Of a stretch of DNA of 64,000 nt, positions 33,089 to 44,405 are shown piece after piece. Positions within the stretch are counted from its first letter, which is position 1. Every line of letters begins with the position of its first letter. The notes beneath the pieces were generated by a model. That model saw nothing but the letters and a program-made list of their open reading frames with translations. It searched no databases and was not told the DNA's origin. The stretch lies in NCBI GenBank assembly GCA_027422505.1, contig JAPQWV010000658.1, positions 62,001-126,000 of the forward strand. The letters are read 5' to 3'. The stretch is from Craterostigma plantagineum. Lineage: Eukaryota > Streptophyta > Magnoliopsida > Lamiales > Linderniaceae. Made by a program: the position numbers and the translations under genes.

Positions 33089-34285
33089 ATGGATGCATAC
33101 TCACTAGGAAATGACAATCGTCCGCCGATCTTGCAACGCAGCGAATATACAGTTTGGAGAAGTCGCTTCCTAAATTTCATAGCCTTGAAAGATCAAGCCG
33201 AAAACCTGCTAAAGTCACTCAAAGAAGGGCCCGCACAATTCTGGGTCACTGTAGCCGACGATGACACGATTACTCCTCATATTCCCGCTGCTAGGCGACT
33301 GAAGGAGCCTAGGGAATATTCCATCGAGGAAAGGGCCCGCGCTAAGGCAGATCTAATAGCCATGAACACACTCATGCAGGGCATCCCCAACGACATCTAT
33401 AGACAGATAGACAGCCTCCCAACGGCTAAAGAAATGTGGGATGAACTGCATAGAATGATTCAAAGGACGGAAGTGGGCATCAAGGCCAAAAAGGCCAATA
33501 TTCTCACGGCTTATGACTCATCCAAAGTAAAGCCGGAGGAGAGCCTATATGACGTATATCAAAGGTTCCTCACCCTTCTTAATGAGATGAGGAAAATAGA
33601 AATCTCTAAGACAAACATGGAAACAAACATAAGATTTCTATCCTCCCTGCCCTCAGACTGGAAAAAAGATATCCACTCAACTTAGGCAAAACAAAGATTT
33701 GGAGGAGTTGGATATCCATGCAGTCTTTGACAATCTCGCCCAACATGAGGAAGATATTTGCGAGATTCAGAAGGAGCAAAAGGGCAAGCAGATTGAAGAC
33801 ACTGTTGCCCTTGTCTCAGAGAAGAGTGGAACAAGGTCTCGTCAAGAGAAGATTGTTAGGCATGCCTCCCCATCAGAGTCAGAAGAAGATTCCGAGACAG
33901 ACGATGAGCCAAGCATGAAAGCACTGGGGAAGCAGTTGGCATCAGCAAATTGATAAGCAAGACGTACTTCAAAAAGAAGTCCTCATCTTCGGCCAACCGA
34001 CTTCGGACCTCAAGCTCTACAAATAAAGAAGATGCACCTGAGAGCTCCGAAATCAAAAACACCAAAGAGCCTAACAAGTGCTTCAACTGGGGCAAGCCCG
34101 GTCATTTCAAGTTTCAAAGCAGAAGGAAGCTGGAGTAGCCCTCATGGCAGAGCAGGACCACTGGCTCAAAGACACGTCCAACTCAGAAGAGGAGAATTAG
34201 CCCTCATTGCCCGCTTGGACGACACCCTGGATGCCGAACTTCAAACCAGACGGACGATGACGACGCATCCATCCCATCACAAGAG
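33089..34285 (+). pseudogene. gag: Copia copy H gag
   Basis: ATG at 33089 (MDAYSLGNDNRPPILQR). The capsid domain of UBN2 type runs 198 codons (RSEYTVWRSRFLNFIALKD, AMNTLMQGIPNDIYRQIDSL, ILTAYDSSKVKPEESLYDVY, RFLSSLPSDWKK). Frameshifts near 33670 and 33945 break the frame. The zinc knuckle is damaged: CFNWGKPGHFKFQS keeps one of three cysteines. The reading ends ...DDDDASIPSQE at 34285, where a GT begins the intron-like segment. Capsid and nucleocapsid functions are known for the family. The boundary interpretation is mine. Confidence 0.9.
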
Positions 34286-36078
34286 GTAGTCTCTTCTTCC
34301 ACATTATTGACCATATTAGAATCATATAAAAACAATATGCTAACATGACGTGAGCAGAAAAGTATTAAGGAAGTAGAGGATAAACTTTCGAGGTCTCAGG
34401 AGAAGATAGACATTCTCGAATCAGAACTTAGAAGCTCTAGTGCTAAAATTGAAGAAATTACTAAGAGCCTACATTCTAGAGAGACTAGTCAACCTCAGAC
34501 AGGACAGCATAGCGAAAAGATTAAGGAATTAGAAGATAGGCTAGCAAATAACTACAATTGTTTGGTTAGGAATCTCAATGAGAAAGCCACATTAAATTGT
34601 AGGATAACCGAAACTACCACTAAGATCACTAACTTGGAAACTCAATTAGAAATATATAATGCTAAGGTTAGTGAGCTTAGTAAAGAACTAGATGCCTGTC
34701 AAGCCGCCAAACTGACGGTAGAAAATAATTATGCTCTCCTAGGTGAGGAACGCAAGAAACTATATGCAAAAATTAAGAAATTAGATGATATAGTCACGCG
34801 TATGGGACAATCCGAACAGATGATATTCCTAAATCAGCCCAAGGATGTAGACTTCTATAATCCAAAGGAAGGCTTAGATTTCACTAACCCACGTGTTCTA
34901 CGGAAGAAAGAAATATATGATATTAAGCACATGGGTTTAGGAGTAACCTGTCTTAGAGATTTTACTGAATCGACGTACCAAAATACTTTCGATTCATCCA
35001 TGAGAAAAGCCTCACACGGGCCTGAAATCCCCCTTGAGTACACATCACTAAATGAAAGAGACAGAAATATGAAACCATCATTATCACCTGTCTCTGACTT
35101 ACTTCAACTTCCTGACCCTCAAAGAGTCCACGAGGAATCCAAAGACGTTAATTATAAATATTCTCTTTACATACCTCCCATAATAAAACAGATAGAGGAA
35201 TTCTCAAGCAAAATTAGATAATGAAAGAGAGAATTTCGAAGCTGAAAAAAAAGTTCTTAAAGGAGATGGAAAATCTTAACACTTCCTCATCCTCCCAAAC
35301 TACCTCTCAGGCTATTATGGAAAGCGTGAAAAATCAAAAAATCACCTTCGAAAGATCAAAAGTGCATTAATAATTCTGTTAAAATAGCTAAGCCTAAATC
35401 TATTTACCCACGTCTACAGGGCGCGTAGGGCAAGCACTAGAATCGAAGGCGAGAGTGTCTAGTCTTAAGAAGGAGCTAGTGGATTTGAGTATGCCTAACT
35501 CCTGTACAAATAAATGACACTCGTAAAAATAAATGAGCCATCGTTTCAAATAATTGCTTCTACATGTACTCTACAGCCTACCATTCTTAGAAGTACTAAT
35601 TTCGAAATTGGCTCTACATCTAAAGCTAAACATAATCATTCGGAAACAAATGCCACAAGGAAGACCCGTAAGAAACAAGATCCAGCCATAAAGAAAGCTT
35701 ATGGCGCTGTACATGCCTGTTCTCACCTAAGGTATCTCGTAAAGATTGAGTCCCCAAAGCACCTTAGGAGATTATCAAAAGAAAATATCTTTTCCTCGGT
35801 AAAACCTACCAAAGCATTTGTACTTGCTGAAATTAACCTTCCCTGCAAGGTTCAACCCAAATGGGTTCCTATATCTCCGCCTAGGACGAGAAAAACCGAA
35901 AAGGCCAAGTCACCTAAAGAGGCAAAACCCAAACCCACTTCTCCGAAAGTGAAATGGGTTATTAAAACTCCCTCAAGTAAAAATTTAGGAATCATATCTG
36001 AACCGAAAACTATATCTACTAATCTGAGAGGACCCATACTTAAGTAGGTACCTAAAGCTCTCTAACATGTTTTTGCAG
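34286..36078 (+). other. Copy H: intron-like coiled-coil segment with GT...AG borders, 1793 bp
   Basis: It starts GAG|GTAGTC and ends ATGTTTTTGCAG|ATCCATCATG. The first codons continue the gag frame (VVSSSTLLTILESYKNN), meet one TGA near 34348, and go on in the same frame through a coiled coil (EVEDKLSRSQEKIDILESEL; LEDRLANNYNCLVRNLNEKA) to 35221. A basic region follows, then a stop TAA at 36063-36065, thirteen bases before the CAG. Pol after the CAG is in a different frame from the coiled coil but in phase with the codon GAG at the donor. Copy C lacks precisely this segment. F has the same borders, and A and G the same 3' border. Confidence 0.75.
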
Positions 36079-37375
36079 ATCCATCATGTGTGGTATCTCG
36101 ACTCAGTTTGCTCCGCACACATGACTGGAAGTCACGAGTTGCTGAGCAACTACAAAGACCGACCAAACATCAAAGTCATATTCGAAAACAATGATTTAGC
36201 TCCCATTCTTGGATGCGGGGATATTATCTTGTCTAATCTAACGATAAAAGATGTCTCTTAGGTCGAAGGCCTCCGCCATAACTTGTTCAGCATAGGCCAA
36301 TTCTGTGATAAAGGATTTCAAGTGGTCTTCCATGCTGACCGGTGCAGAATTTTGGATAGTCAGGACACAAAACTCCTCTATGGACTTCGGAAATCGAATC
36401 TTTACACGATCAACCTGACGTCCGTGCAGCCCTCGACAGCTGTATGCCTCATTTCTCAGACTGTCATACAGAGGAACAGCTTATGGCATCAATGAATGTC
36501 TCATCTGAATATGAAAGCTCTCCAACGTCTTTCTACGAAAAAGTTGGTTCAAGGTCTTCCAACTATACTACTACAAAAGGAGCATCAATGTTCGGCATGT
36601 CAATCAGGAAAAATGAAGCGAGCGTCTCATCATCTCAAGCAAATCGCATCTACCTCTCGCCCATTGGAACTAATCCACATGGACCTCTGTGGGCCAATGC
36701 AGACACAGAGTATCAATGGACGCACACGTGCTAGTTATCGTCGATGACTTCTCTCGCTATACTTGGACAAAGTTCCTCCCAACCAAAGATGAGACAGGGG
36801 AATTGATTATCAACTTTGTGAACACTACTCAGAATCTGCTGCAACAGACTATTCAAGTTATTCGAACTGACAACGGCACTGAGTTCAAGAATAAATACCT
36901 CAGTGCATTTTATCAGAAACTTGGAATTAGTCAACAATTCTCAGCCGCAAAAACACCTCAACAAAATGGGGTCGTTGAAAGGAAAAATAGAACCCTAGTG
37001 GAAGCCGCTCGTACAAAGCTGATCCACTCCAGCCTTCCACACTTTCTTTGGGCTGAAGCAGTAAATACCGTCTGTTTTACACAAAACAGGACGGTGGTTC
37101 ACAAACGATTCAACAAGACTTCGTACGAGATTGTTAATAAGAGAGTACCCAACATATCATTCTTTAAAGTCTTCGGATGCAAGTGCTTTGTGGCGAACGA
37201 CAGAGAGCAACTAGCAAAATTCGACCCTAAAGCATTCGAAGCAACTTTCGTCGGGTATTCTTCAACCTCAAAAGCGTACCGAGTATACATCAAGTCCAAC
37301 TGCACGATCATGGAAAGCTATAACGTCACTTTTCACGAAGTGAATGCGATGGCTCTTGCACACCTCAGTTCATGA
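36079..37375 (+). pseudogene. pol: Copia copy H: protease and integrase
   Basis: It starts IHHVWYLDSVCSAHMTG (DSG changed to DSV). The pre-integrase domain has stops near 36259 and 36496. The integrase zinc finger HQCSACQSGKMK is followed by the core with D in LIHMDLCGPM, D in IRTDNGTEF and E in NGVVERKNRTLVEAA (frame 36689-37375), ending in the FGCKCFVANDREQ and YNVTFHEVN region. The frame shifts near 36720. The catalytic D, D and E are all visible. Confidence 0.9.
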
Positions 37376-38638
37376 CCCGTGCCAAACCCGATGGCTTCTG
37401 AACAAACCAGTTCAAGACCCGCGCTTAACCCGTCGGCTTCTAAAGACAACATCTTAGAGCCCGTATTCACTGGTGTGTTGGCACAAAACCAACAGAAGAT
37501 GGCAACAACTCAGCGATCACCGCCAGATGAAGCGCTAAGACTTGTGTTAGAAGACTTGGATTCCCTCTTTGAGCCTCTCACCGTCAATACTATACCCGAT
37601 GAGGCCTATGTACCAAGTTCTTCAACAGTCCCTACCTCACCCGATTCAGATTTGCCACAGCACATTGAAGAACCTACCATGGGTGTTGAGGAAGAATCAT
37701 CAGAGTCGCTCCCTGCCAGTGCAGATATGGAACTTCCCCACACAAATGAACAATCGGACCCACAAATGGCTGATGCTTCATCTTCAGCTTTGCCACATGA
37801 GCGCAAGTGGACTAGAGCTCATCCGGTTGATCAGATAATTGGCGATCCTTCGAGCGGAGTAAGGACACGACATCAACATGGTCTTTTTAGCTGCTTCTTA
37901 AGTCAAAACGAGCCTACTAAAGTAGCAGACGCACTACGAGACCCGGATTGGATAATTGCAATGCAAGAGGAAATCAACCAATTCGAACGTCTTCAAGTGT
38001 GGAAATAACCCCGTCCGCATGGGAAAACTATCATGGGGTCAAAATGGGTATTCAAGAACAAGAAGAATGAAGATGACGAAGTGATCCGGAACAAGGCACG
38101 ATTAGTTGCCAAGGGATACAACCAACAGGAAGGCATTGACTACGACGAAACGTATGCTCCTGTTGCCCGAATTGAAGCCATTCGTCTATTTTTGGCTTAC
38201 GCGGCTTATAAAGACTTCAAGGTCTATCAAATGGATGTTAAAACCGCCTTTCTCAATGGCGTACTTAAAGAAGAAGTCTATGTCGCTCAACTAGATGGCT
38301 TCGTTGATCAAGAACATCCCGATCACGTCTATCGATTGGATAAAGCTCACTATGGACTAAAACAAGCCCCACGTGCTTGGTATGATGTCTTGAGCGAGTT
38401 CCTCGTAATGTCTGGATTTATTCGAGGAACAATCGATACGACCCTCTTCATCAAATGGCAAGACAAGGATCTGATGGTCGTTCAAGTTTACGTCGACGAC
38501 ATCATTTTCGGTTCAACAACACGACTTTGCAAGAAGTTTGGAGATCTCATGAAGAGTAAACTCAAAACGAGCCACATGGGAGAGATGCAATTCTTCATAG
38601 GACTTCAAGTCAGGCAGCTCGATGATGGAATATTTATC
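37376..38638 (+). pseudogene. pol: Copia copy H: connector and reverse transcriptase, 5' part
   Basis: A proline-, serine- and glutamate-rich connector leads into RT ([20 protein letters not shown]). A stop follows at 38006-38008, then [34 protein letters not shown] and the intact catalytic [10 protein letters not shown]. The reading is cut after DDGIFI at 38638 by insertion of element C and resumes at 51063. Confidence 0.92.
38634..38638 (+). repeat. Target-site duplication TTATC, left copy
   Basis: TTATC directly precedes the 5' LTR of element C and is repeated directly after its 3' LTR at 51063-51067. RT of copy H reads on across the two flanks if the insert is skipped. Confidence 0.95.
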
Positions 38639-38984
38639 TGTAGAATACCATTTCTAATTCTGCTTGATTTTATTAGTTGTTCTTGTAATTTGGGGCGTTT
38701 TGTGTAGTAGTCCTTAGATTAGGACTAGTTTGATATTTATACCGAGCTTGTTTGGTATATATACATGTAAAGAAATTGTGCTGAAAAAAGTTTGAAGATT
38801 GATCCGAAAGGCTTGCAATTCAATTTCTAGAGAGAGAAGCAACAGTAACTTTCTCACTCTACTTGAATTCTGTCTCTCGTTCTTCAAATGAGTTTTTCGA
38901 TCGAATCTTAGTGATTATCATTATCGTCGAATTACTTTGAATTCTTGCCTAGGATCTTAGATTTGTTAATCGTAGGACCTAACA
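38639..38984 (+). repeat. 5' LTR of element C, 346 bp
   Basis: Starts TGTAGAATACC and ends GACCTAACA. TATA-like TATATATAC at about 38757-38765 follows the short inverted repeat ATACC / GGTAT. No related full LTR except 50714-51062 (partner) and 52536-52887 (element D, inverted). Confidence 0.97.
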
Positions 38985-38986
38985 AT

Positions 38987-38998
38987 TGGTATCAGAGC
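38987..38998 (+). promoter_or_regulatory. Primer-binding site of element C
   Basis: TGGTATCAGAGC, two bases after the LTR, complementary to the initiator Met-tRNA 3' end. Confidence 0.95.
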
Positions 38999-40059
38999 AG
39001 ATTCGTTCTGTTTTGAATCAAAAATTGTTAGAATTGGATCGAAAATCATTTTCTGGATACTGTTCATCGAAGAACAGTTTGGCGCGAATTTTTTCGATCC
39101 AATAGCATAATTCTGTGCTTAATTGACTTGAATTTGATGTTTCTGTGCTCGGTTAAGTGCTAAATGTTGATTTCGATCAAATTCGTAGCTATTTGAACTT
39201 CGGATTTAGGATTAAATCAATCCTGTGAGTTACTGTTTGCGAAGAACATGAAGAACACATTCTGATTTTGCTCAAATTTGACATATTTTGCTTCATAACG
39301 TGTTTAATTGCTTGTTCGTGCGTAGTTAGTGATTGATTGCGGGCAATTACCTGAAATTTCACTGTCTAATTCCTTGTTTTTGCTTGAATCCGTGTTAATC
39401 GTATTCTGTGAATTTTTCTCGATCGTTCTAATTTTTCTCGCTAGGTTAACGATCGGATTAGTTTCTCGATCGAAAAACTTGGCGCGAGAATTTTTCTCGG
39501 TCAGAATACGAAGTCAGCGCTAGAATCGTCATCACTAGAAACGATTTTAGTTAGAAACATTTCTGGAGCTTTATTCAGCGAAAAACGTTTTCGTGAGAGA
39601 CCAATTTTGACTTTGCATGCGTAAAAACTATCTCTCGAAAAACTTTTTCGGTCACCTTTAACGTTTGACCAGGCGAAAATCATTTACACGCGATAAAACG
39701 TTTCTAGTCAACATATTTATTTTGACTTGTCGAGAAACTTACTAACGTACTGTTTCTTTACGATCGAAATAAATTCACGATCAGGAAATTTTTATCGACC
39801 AAACAATTTTGAGCAATTTATTTCGCTCGTAAAATATTTCGCTGACAAACTTTCTCGCACGAGAACAGTACAGAGTATATTCTATTTCAACGAAATTATT
39901 TTCAATCAAACTTCAAAGATTGAATCGAAAATAATTCTCGAACTAATTTTTCGAATCAAACGCTACTAACGAACTTTGTCACTTGTGAAGCCATTATATC
40001 ATCTTCAAACCTACAAAACACTTAACGAAGATCCTTCAGCAACTCGACTAAAATACAAA
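38999..40059 (+). other. Element C: untranslated leader
   Basis: About 1.06 kb without a supported coding frame. It carries the conserved leader hairpin (39520-39529 with 39541-39550) and many TTTCTCG(A/C)TCG words. Confidence 0.8.
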
Positions 40060-41316
40060 ATGGATGCATACTCGCCCGGAAATGACAACCGTCCGCCGAT
40101 TTTGCAACGAGGCGAATATACCGTGTGGAGAAGCCGCTTCCTAAATTTCATCGCTCTAAAAGATCAAGCTGAAAATCTACTGCAGTCTCTTGAAGAGGAC
40201 CCGGCACAATTCTGGGTCCATGTACCCGGAGATTGAATAGCTACTCCTCCAATTCCACCTTCTAGTCGACTAAAGGAGCCTAGGGAATACTCTCTAGAGG
40301 AAAGGGCTCGAACTAAGGCTGATCTAGTAGCCATGAATACCCGCATGCAGGGCATCCCCAATGACATATACAGACAGATTGATAGCCTTTCATCGGAAAA
40401 AGGAATGTGGGATGAACTGCATAGGATGATGCAGAGGACGGAAGTTGGCATAAAGGCCAAAAACGCTAACATTCTCACTTCTTATGACTCCTTCAAAGCA
40501 AAGCTGGAGGAGAATCTATACGAGATCTACCAAATATACATCACTCTTCTCAACGACATGAGGAAGATAGAAATCACAAAGACCAATATGGAGACAAACA
40601 TCAAATTTCTATCTTCTCTGCCTGCGGATTGGAAGAAAATATCCACTCAGATTCGACAAAATAAAGATCTAGAGGGAGTTGGATGTCCATGCCGTGTTTG
40701 ACAATCTCGCACAGCATGAGGATGATATCAGCGAGGTTGCCAAAGAGCAGAAAGGCAAACAGACCGAAGACACTGTTGCCTTAGTTTCGGAGAGGAGGAG
40801 CTCAAGATCAAGAAAGGAAAAGATCGTTAGGCCTCCTTCACCTTCAGAGTCGGAAGAAGAGTCAGACTCCGATGTTGAGCCAAATTTGAAAGCTCTAGGA
40901 AAGCAGTTAGCTCTCATAGGACAAATGATGAGCAAGAAGTACTTCAAGAAGAAGTCTTCAACCTCAGCCAACAGACTTCGGACTACAAGCTCTAAAAACA
41001 AAGAACATGCACCAAAGAACTCCGAAGTCAAGAACCCTAAGGAGGCTAACAAATGCTTCAATTGTGGCAAGCCAGGTCACTTCGCCAGAGAGTGCACTCT
41101 TCCAAAGAAATAGATGCCAACTACTACTCCAGGAAGCTCCAATTGACGAAACAGAAGGAAGCTGGAGAGCTCTCATGGCCGAACAGGACCAATGGCTCGA
41201 GCACGTCGAGTTATGAAGAAGAGAATCTAGCTCTCATGGCCCGTCTCGACAATGAATCGGACGCCGAAACATCTAATCGTACGGACGACGACAACGCATC
41301 CACTTCGTCAAAAGAG
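40060..41316 (+). pseudogene. gag: Element C gag
   Basis: ATG at 40060 (MDAYSPGNDNRPPILQRGEY). The capsid follows family order but carries a stop TGA at 40234-40236, an extra base near 40676 and a frame change near 41105. The nucleocapsid zinc knuckle CFNCGKPGHFAREC is intact. The reading after the knuckle (ARLDNESDAE, then DDDNASTSSKE) runs at 41316/41317 straight into the protease sequence IHHVWYLDSG with no intervening segment, unlike copies F and H. Confidence 0.92.
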
Positions 41317-42578
41317 ATCCATCATGTGTGGTACCTCGACTCTGGTTGCTCCACACACATGACTGGTAATCAAGAGCTACTGAGCAGCTACAAAGACCGA
41401 CCAAACGGCAAAGTCAGATTCGGAAACAATGACTCAGCTCCACTTATTGGATTTGGAGATATCATTCTGGAGAAACTGACAATAAAGGATGTCTCGTATG
41501 TCGAAGGCCTCCACCATAACTTGTTCAGCGTAGGCCAGTTCTGTGACAAAGGGTTTCAGGTGGTCTTTCATGCTGACTGGTGCAGAATTTTGGATAGTCA
41601 GGACATAGAACTCCTTCAAGGACTTCGCAAATCCAATCTTTACACGATCAACCTGACGTCCGTGCGGCCCTCGACAGCTGTATGCCTCATCTCTCAGATT
41701 GATTTACTGAGGAACAGCCTATAGCATCAACGACTGTTTCATCTGAATATGAAAGCTCTCCAACGTCTTTCTACAAAAAAGTTGGTTCACGGCCTTCCAA
41801 CTATACTACTACAAAGGGAGCATCAGTATTCGGCATGTCAATTGGGAAAAATAAAGCGAGCATCTCATCACGTCAAGCAAATTGCGTCTACTTTTCGACC
41901 ATTGGAACTCATACACATGGATCTCTGTGGGCCGATGTAGACTCAGAGTATCAATGGAAGAAAGTATGTGCTAGTGATCGTTGATGACTACTCTCGCTAC
42001 ACGTGGACAAAGTTCCTCCGAACCAAAGATGAGACCGGTGACTTGATTATCAACTTTGTGAACACTACTCAAAATCTGCTGCAACAGACTATTCAAGTTA
42101 TTCGAACAGACAACGGCACTGAGTTCAAGAACAACCACCTCAGTGCGTTTTATCAGAAACTTGGAATAAGTCAACAATTTTCAGCCGCCAAAACACCTCA
42201 ACAAAACGGGGTCGTTGAAAGGAAAAACCGAACACTAGTGGAAGCAGCTCGTACAATGCTGATCCATTCAGGACTTCCGCACTTTCTATGGGCTGAAGCA
42301 GTCAATACCGCCTGTTTTACCCAAAACAGGACAGTGGTTCACAAACGGTTCAACATGACTCCGTACGAGATTGTGATCAATAGAGTGCCCAACATCTCAT
42401 TCCTTAAAGTCTTCGGGTGCAAGTGCTTTGTGGCGAACGACAGAGAGCAACGTGCAAAGTTCGACCCTAAAGTATTCGAAGCAACTTTCGTCGGGTATTC
42501 TTCAACATCAAAAGCATACTGAGTTACATCAAGTCCAACCGAACAATTAAGGAAAGCTATAATGTCACTTTCCACGAA
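41317..42578 (+). pseudogene. pol: Element C protease and integrase
   Basis: Protease active site LDSGCSTHMTG is intact. The pre-integrase domain is followed by a TAG (41721-41723) in place of tryptophan. In the integrase zinc finger, the first CxxC cysteine is tyrosine (HQYSACQLGK). The core has D in LIHMDLCGPM, D in IRTDNGTEF and E in NGVVERKNRTL. Stops TAG (41938-41940) and TGA (42520-42522) replace codons kept in copies G or H. Function would be processing and integration, but not from this damaged copy. Confidence 0.92.
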
Positions 42579-43407
42579 GTGGCAGATATGGCTTTTGGTC
42601 ACTTCAGTCCAGGACCCGTGCCTAACCAGATGGCTCCTGCACAACTCAGTTCAGGACCCGTACTTAACCCGTTGGTTTCTGAAGACAACATCTCAAAACT
42701 CGTAATCACTGGTGTGTTGGCACAAAACCAACAGAAGATGGCAACAACTCCGAATTCAACGTCATAAAAAGCAACGAGACTTGTATTGGACGATTTGGAT
42801 TCTCTCTTCGAACCAGTATATCGGTCATGCAGTGCTACACCTACAGTGGATTCCCCACCCGACGATACCGATGTACCAAGTTCTTCTCACATCTCTGCCC
42901 CACCCGATTCAGAATGCCAAAGAATAACGAAAACCTATAGTGGTCATCGAGGAAGTATTATCAGAGACGATCGATCAAAGTGCAGTATTGGAACTTCCTC
43001 AAAATGATCAATCGAAGACTATAGGAAATCTAGACCCACAGATGGCTGACGCATCGACTTCAGCCTTGCCTCATGAGCGCAAGTGGACTAGAGGTCACCC
43101 GGTTGATCAGATAATTGGCGATCCTTCGGATGGAGTGAGGACACATCGTCAACACAGTCTATTTAGTTTCTTCCTGAGCCAAAACGAGCCTACTAAGGTA
43201 GCAGACGCACTACGAGACCCGGATTGGATAATTGCGATGCAAGAGGAAATCAACCAATTCGAACGTCTTCAAGTGTGGACCTTGGTACCCCGTCTACATG
43301 GGAAAACAATAGTCGGAACTAAATGGGTATTCAAAAACAAGAAAAATGAAGATGGTGAGGTGATCCGGAACAAAGCAAGGCTAGTTGCAAAGGGATACAA
43401 TCAACAG
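42579..43407 (+). pseudogene. pol: Element C connector and first part of reverse transcriptase
   Basis: A proline- and serine-rich connector has frame breaks near 42766 and 42930. RT starts with [20 protein letters not shown] and [20 protein letters not shown] and ends in [12 protein letters not shown] at 43407. The palm with the YVDD box, the thumb and RNase H are deleted. The join contains filler DNA (43408-43436), and the sequence resumes in the post-pol spacer. Confidence 0.9.
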
Positions 43408-43436
43408 TCGCATGCTTATTTGTTGCAAAGGGATAC
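43408..43436 (+). other. Templated filler at the pol deletion of element C
   Basis: The filler contains CATGCTTATTTGT, also found just downstream (43480-43492), and GTTGCAAAGGGATAC, also found just upstream (43384-43398). Both donors lie within about 70 bp, as expected from error-prone end joining or template switching. Confidence 0.8.
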
Positions 43437-44115
43437 CCGATCTTCTGTGCTATCACATGCTCTATTCTATGTGATTTCCATGCTTATTTGTCATTATCTT
43501 GCGTGATATCAAAAATAAAAATAAAAAATATACAATATATACCTATAATATAAATGGTATGACGAAATCTTTAGGATGCTTTGATCTAAAGTCACTTAGA
43601 ATTTCACCCCAACATGCGATCGATTTAACTGCTTAATTTTGTCAGTCCAAGTCGCATTCTTGTGTCTAAAAGGTCATTAGGTAGCTCCACTAGACACAAA
43701 GTCACTTTAAATATGCGAGGATTCAAGCCTTGTTCTTTTTTCTTTCTTTGGATCTAATTCTCGAGTGAGTCACACATCAATAACTTGTCTTACCTAGTGA
43801 TACTTGGTTTCATACGGAAAATGAAACCACTATGATGTGTGATATTCGTCACTCGGCCTCAAATAATTTTTCGCTCACATTAGCCCTTAGTCATCCACTT
43901 TGAGCCTTCTCCGATGTCTTTTTCTTCCTTTGAAATCCATTCCCAGCCTTCAACCGAATTCCATACTCTTCGGATGGTTGTACAAACGAGAAAGGAGGGG
44001 GAGAAAATCAAAGAAAAGGGGGATGATGACAAAAGAAGGCATTGCTCAACGCGCAAAAATCAGACCAAAGGAACCTGCCTTCCGACTATCTTGAAGAAAG
44101 TGGCATGGTTCCTGC

Positions 44116-44405
44116 TGTGAACTTCTCCAACGATAATCTCGTATGCTCGTCAGAACGGCTAGAAGAGGAGCACCACGAAGTGAACTTCTCCAATGATAAT
44201 CCAGTCTTATATTGGGAAATGAGAAAAGGAGCGCAGCCTCGGGTACGAATTCCATAACCGTGAACTTTTCCAAAAAGATAGTCTCTGAAACCTCTCTAGG
44301 GATTAAGAGAAGAGGAGCGCGGTATCGGCCCTAGAACCAACAAGAAGAACTTCGCCTACGATAATCTCCTATAGCCTCGTGGAGAAGCGGCGCTTCAGCT
44401 TGAGC
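44116..44405 (+). repeat. Four-unit degenerate tandem repeat in Copia spacer (element C)
   Basis: Same block as 6276-6561 and 30370-30660. Unit starts TGTGAACTTCTCCAACGATA. Confidence 0.8.

Noticed and set aside
34562..35221. 219-codon coiled-coil frame as a host myosin-like or kinesin-like gene
   Set aside because: The same protein occurs in copies A and F next to gag and pol, so it belongs to the retrotransposon.
38985..39000. TGGTATCAGAGC as part of a tRNA gene
   Set aside because: It is a primer-binding site: no clover-leaf surrounds it and it sits two bases after the LTR.
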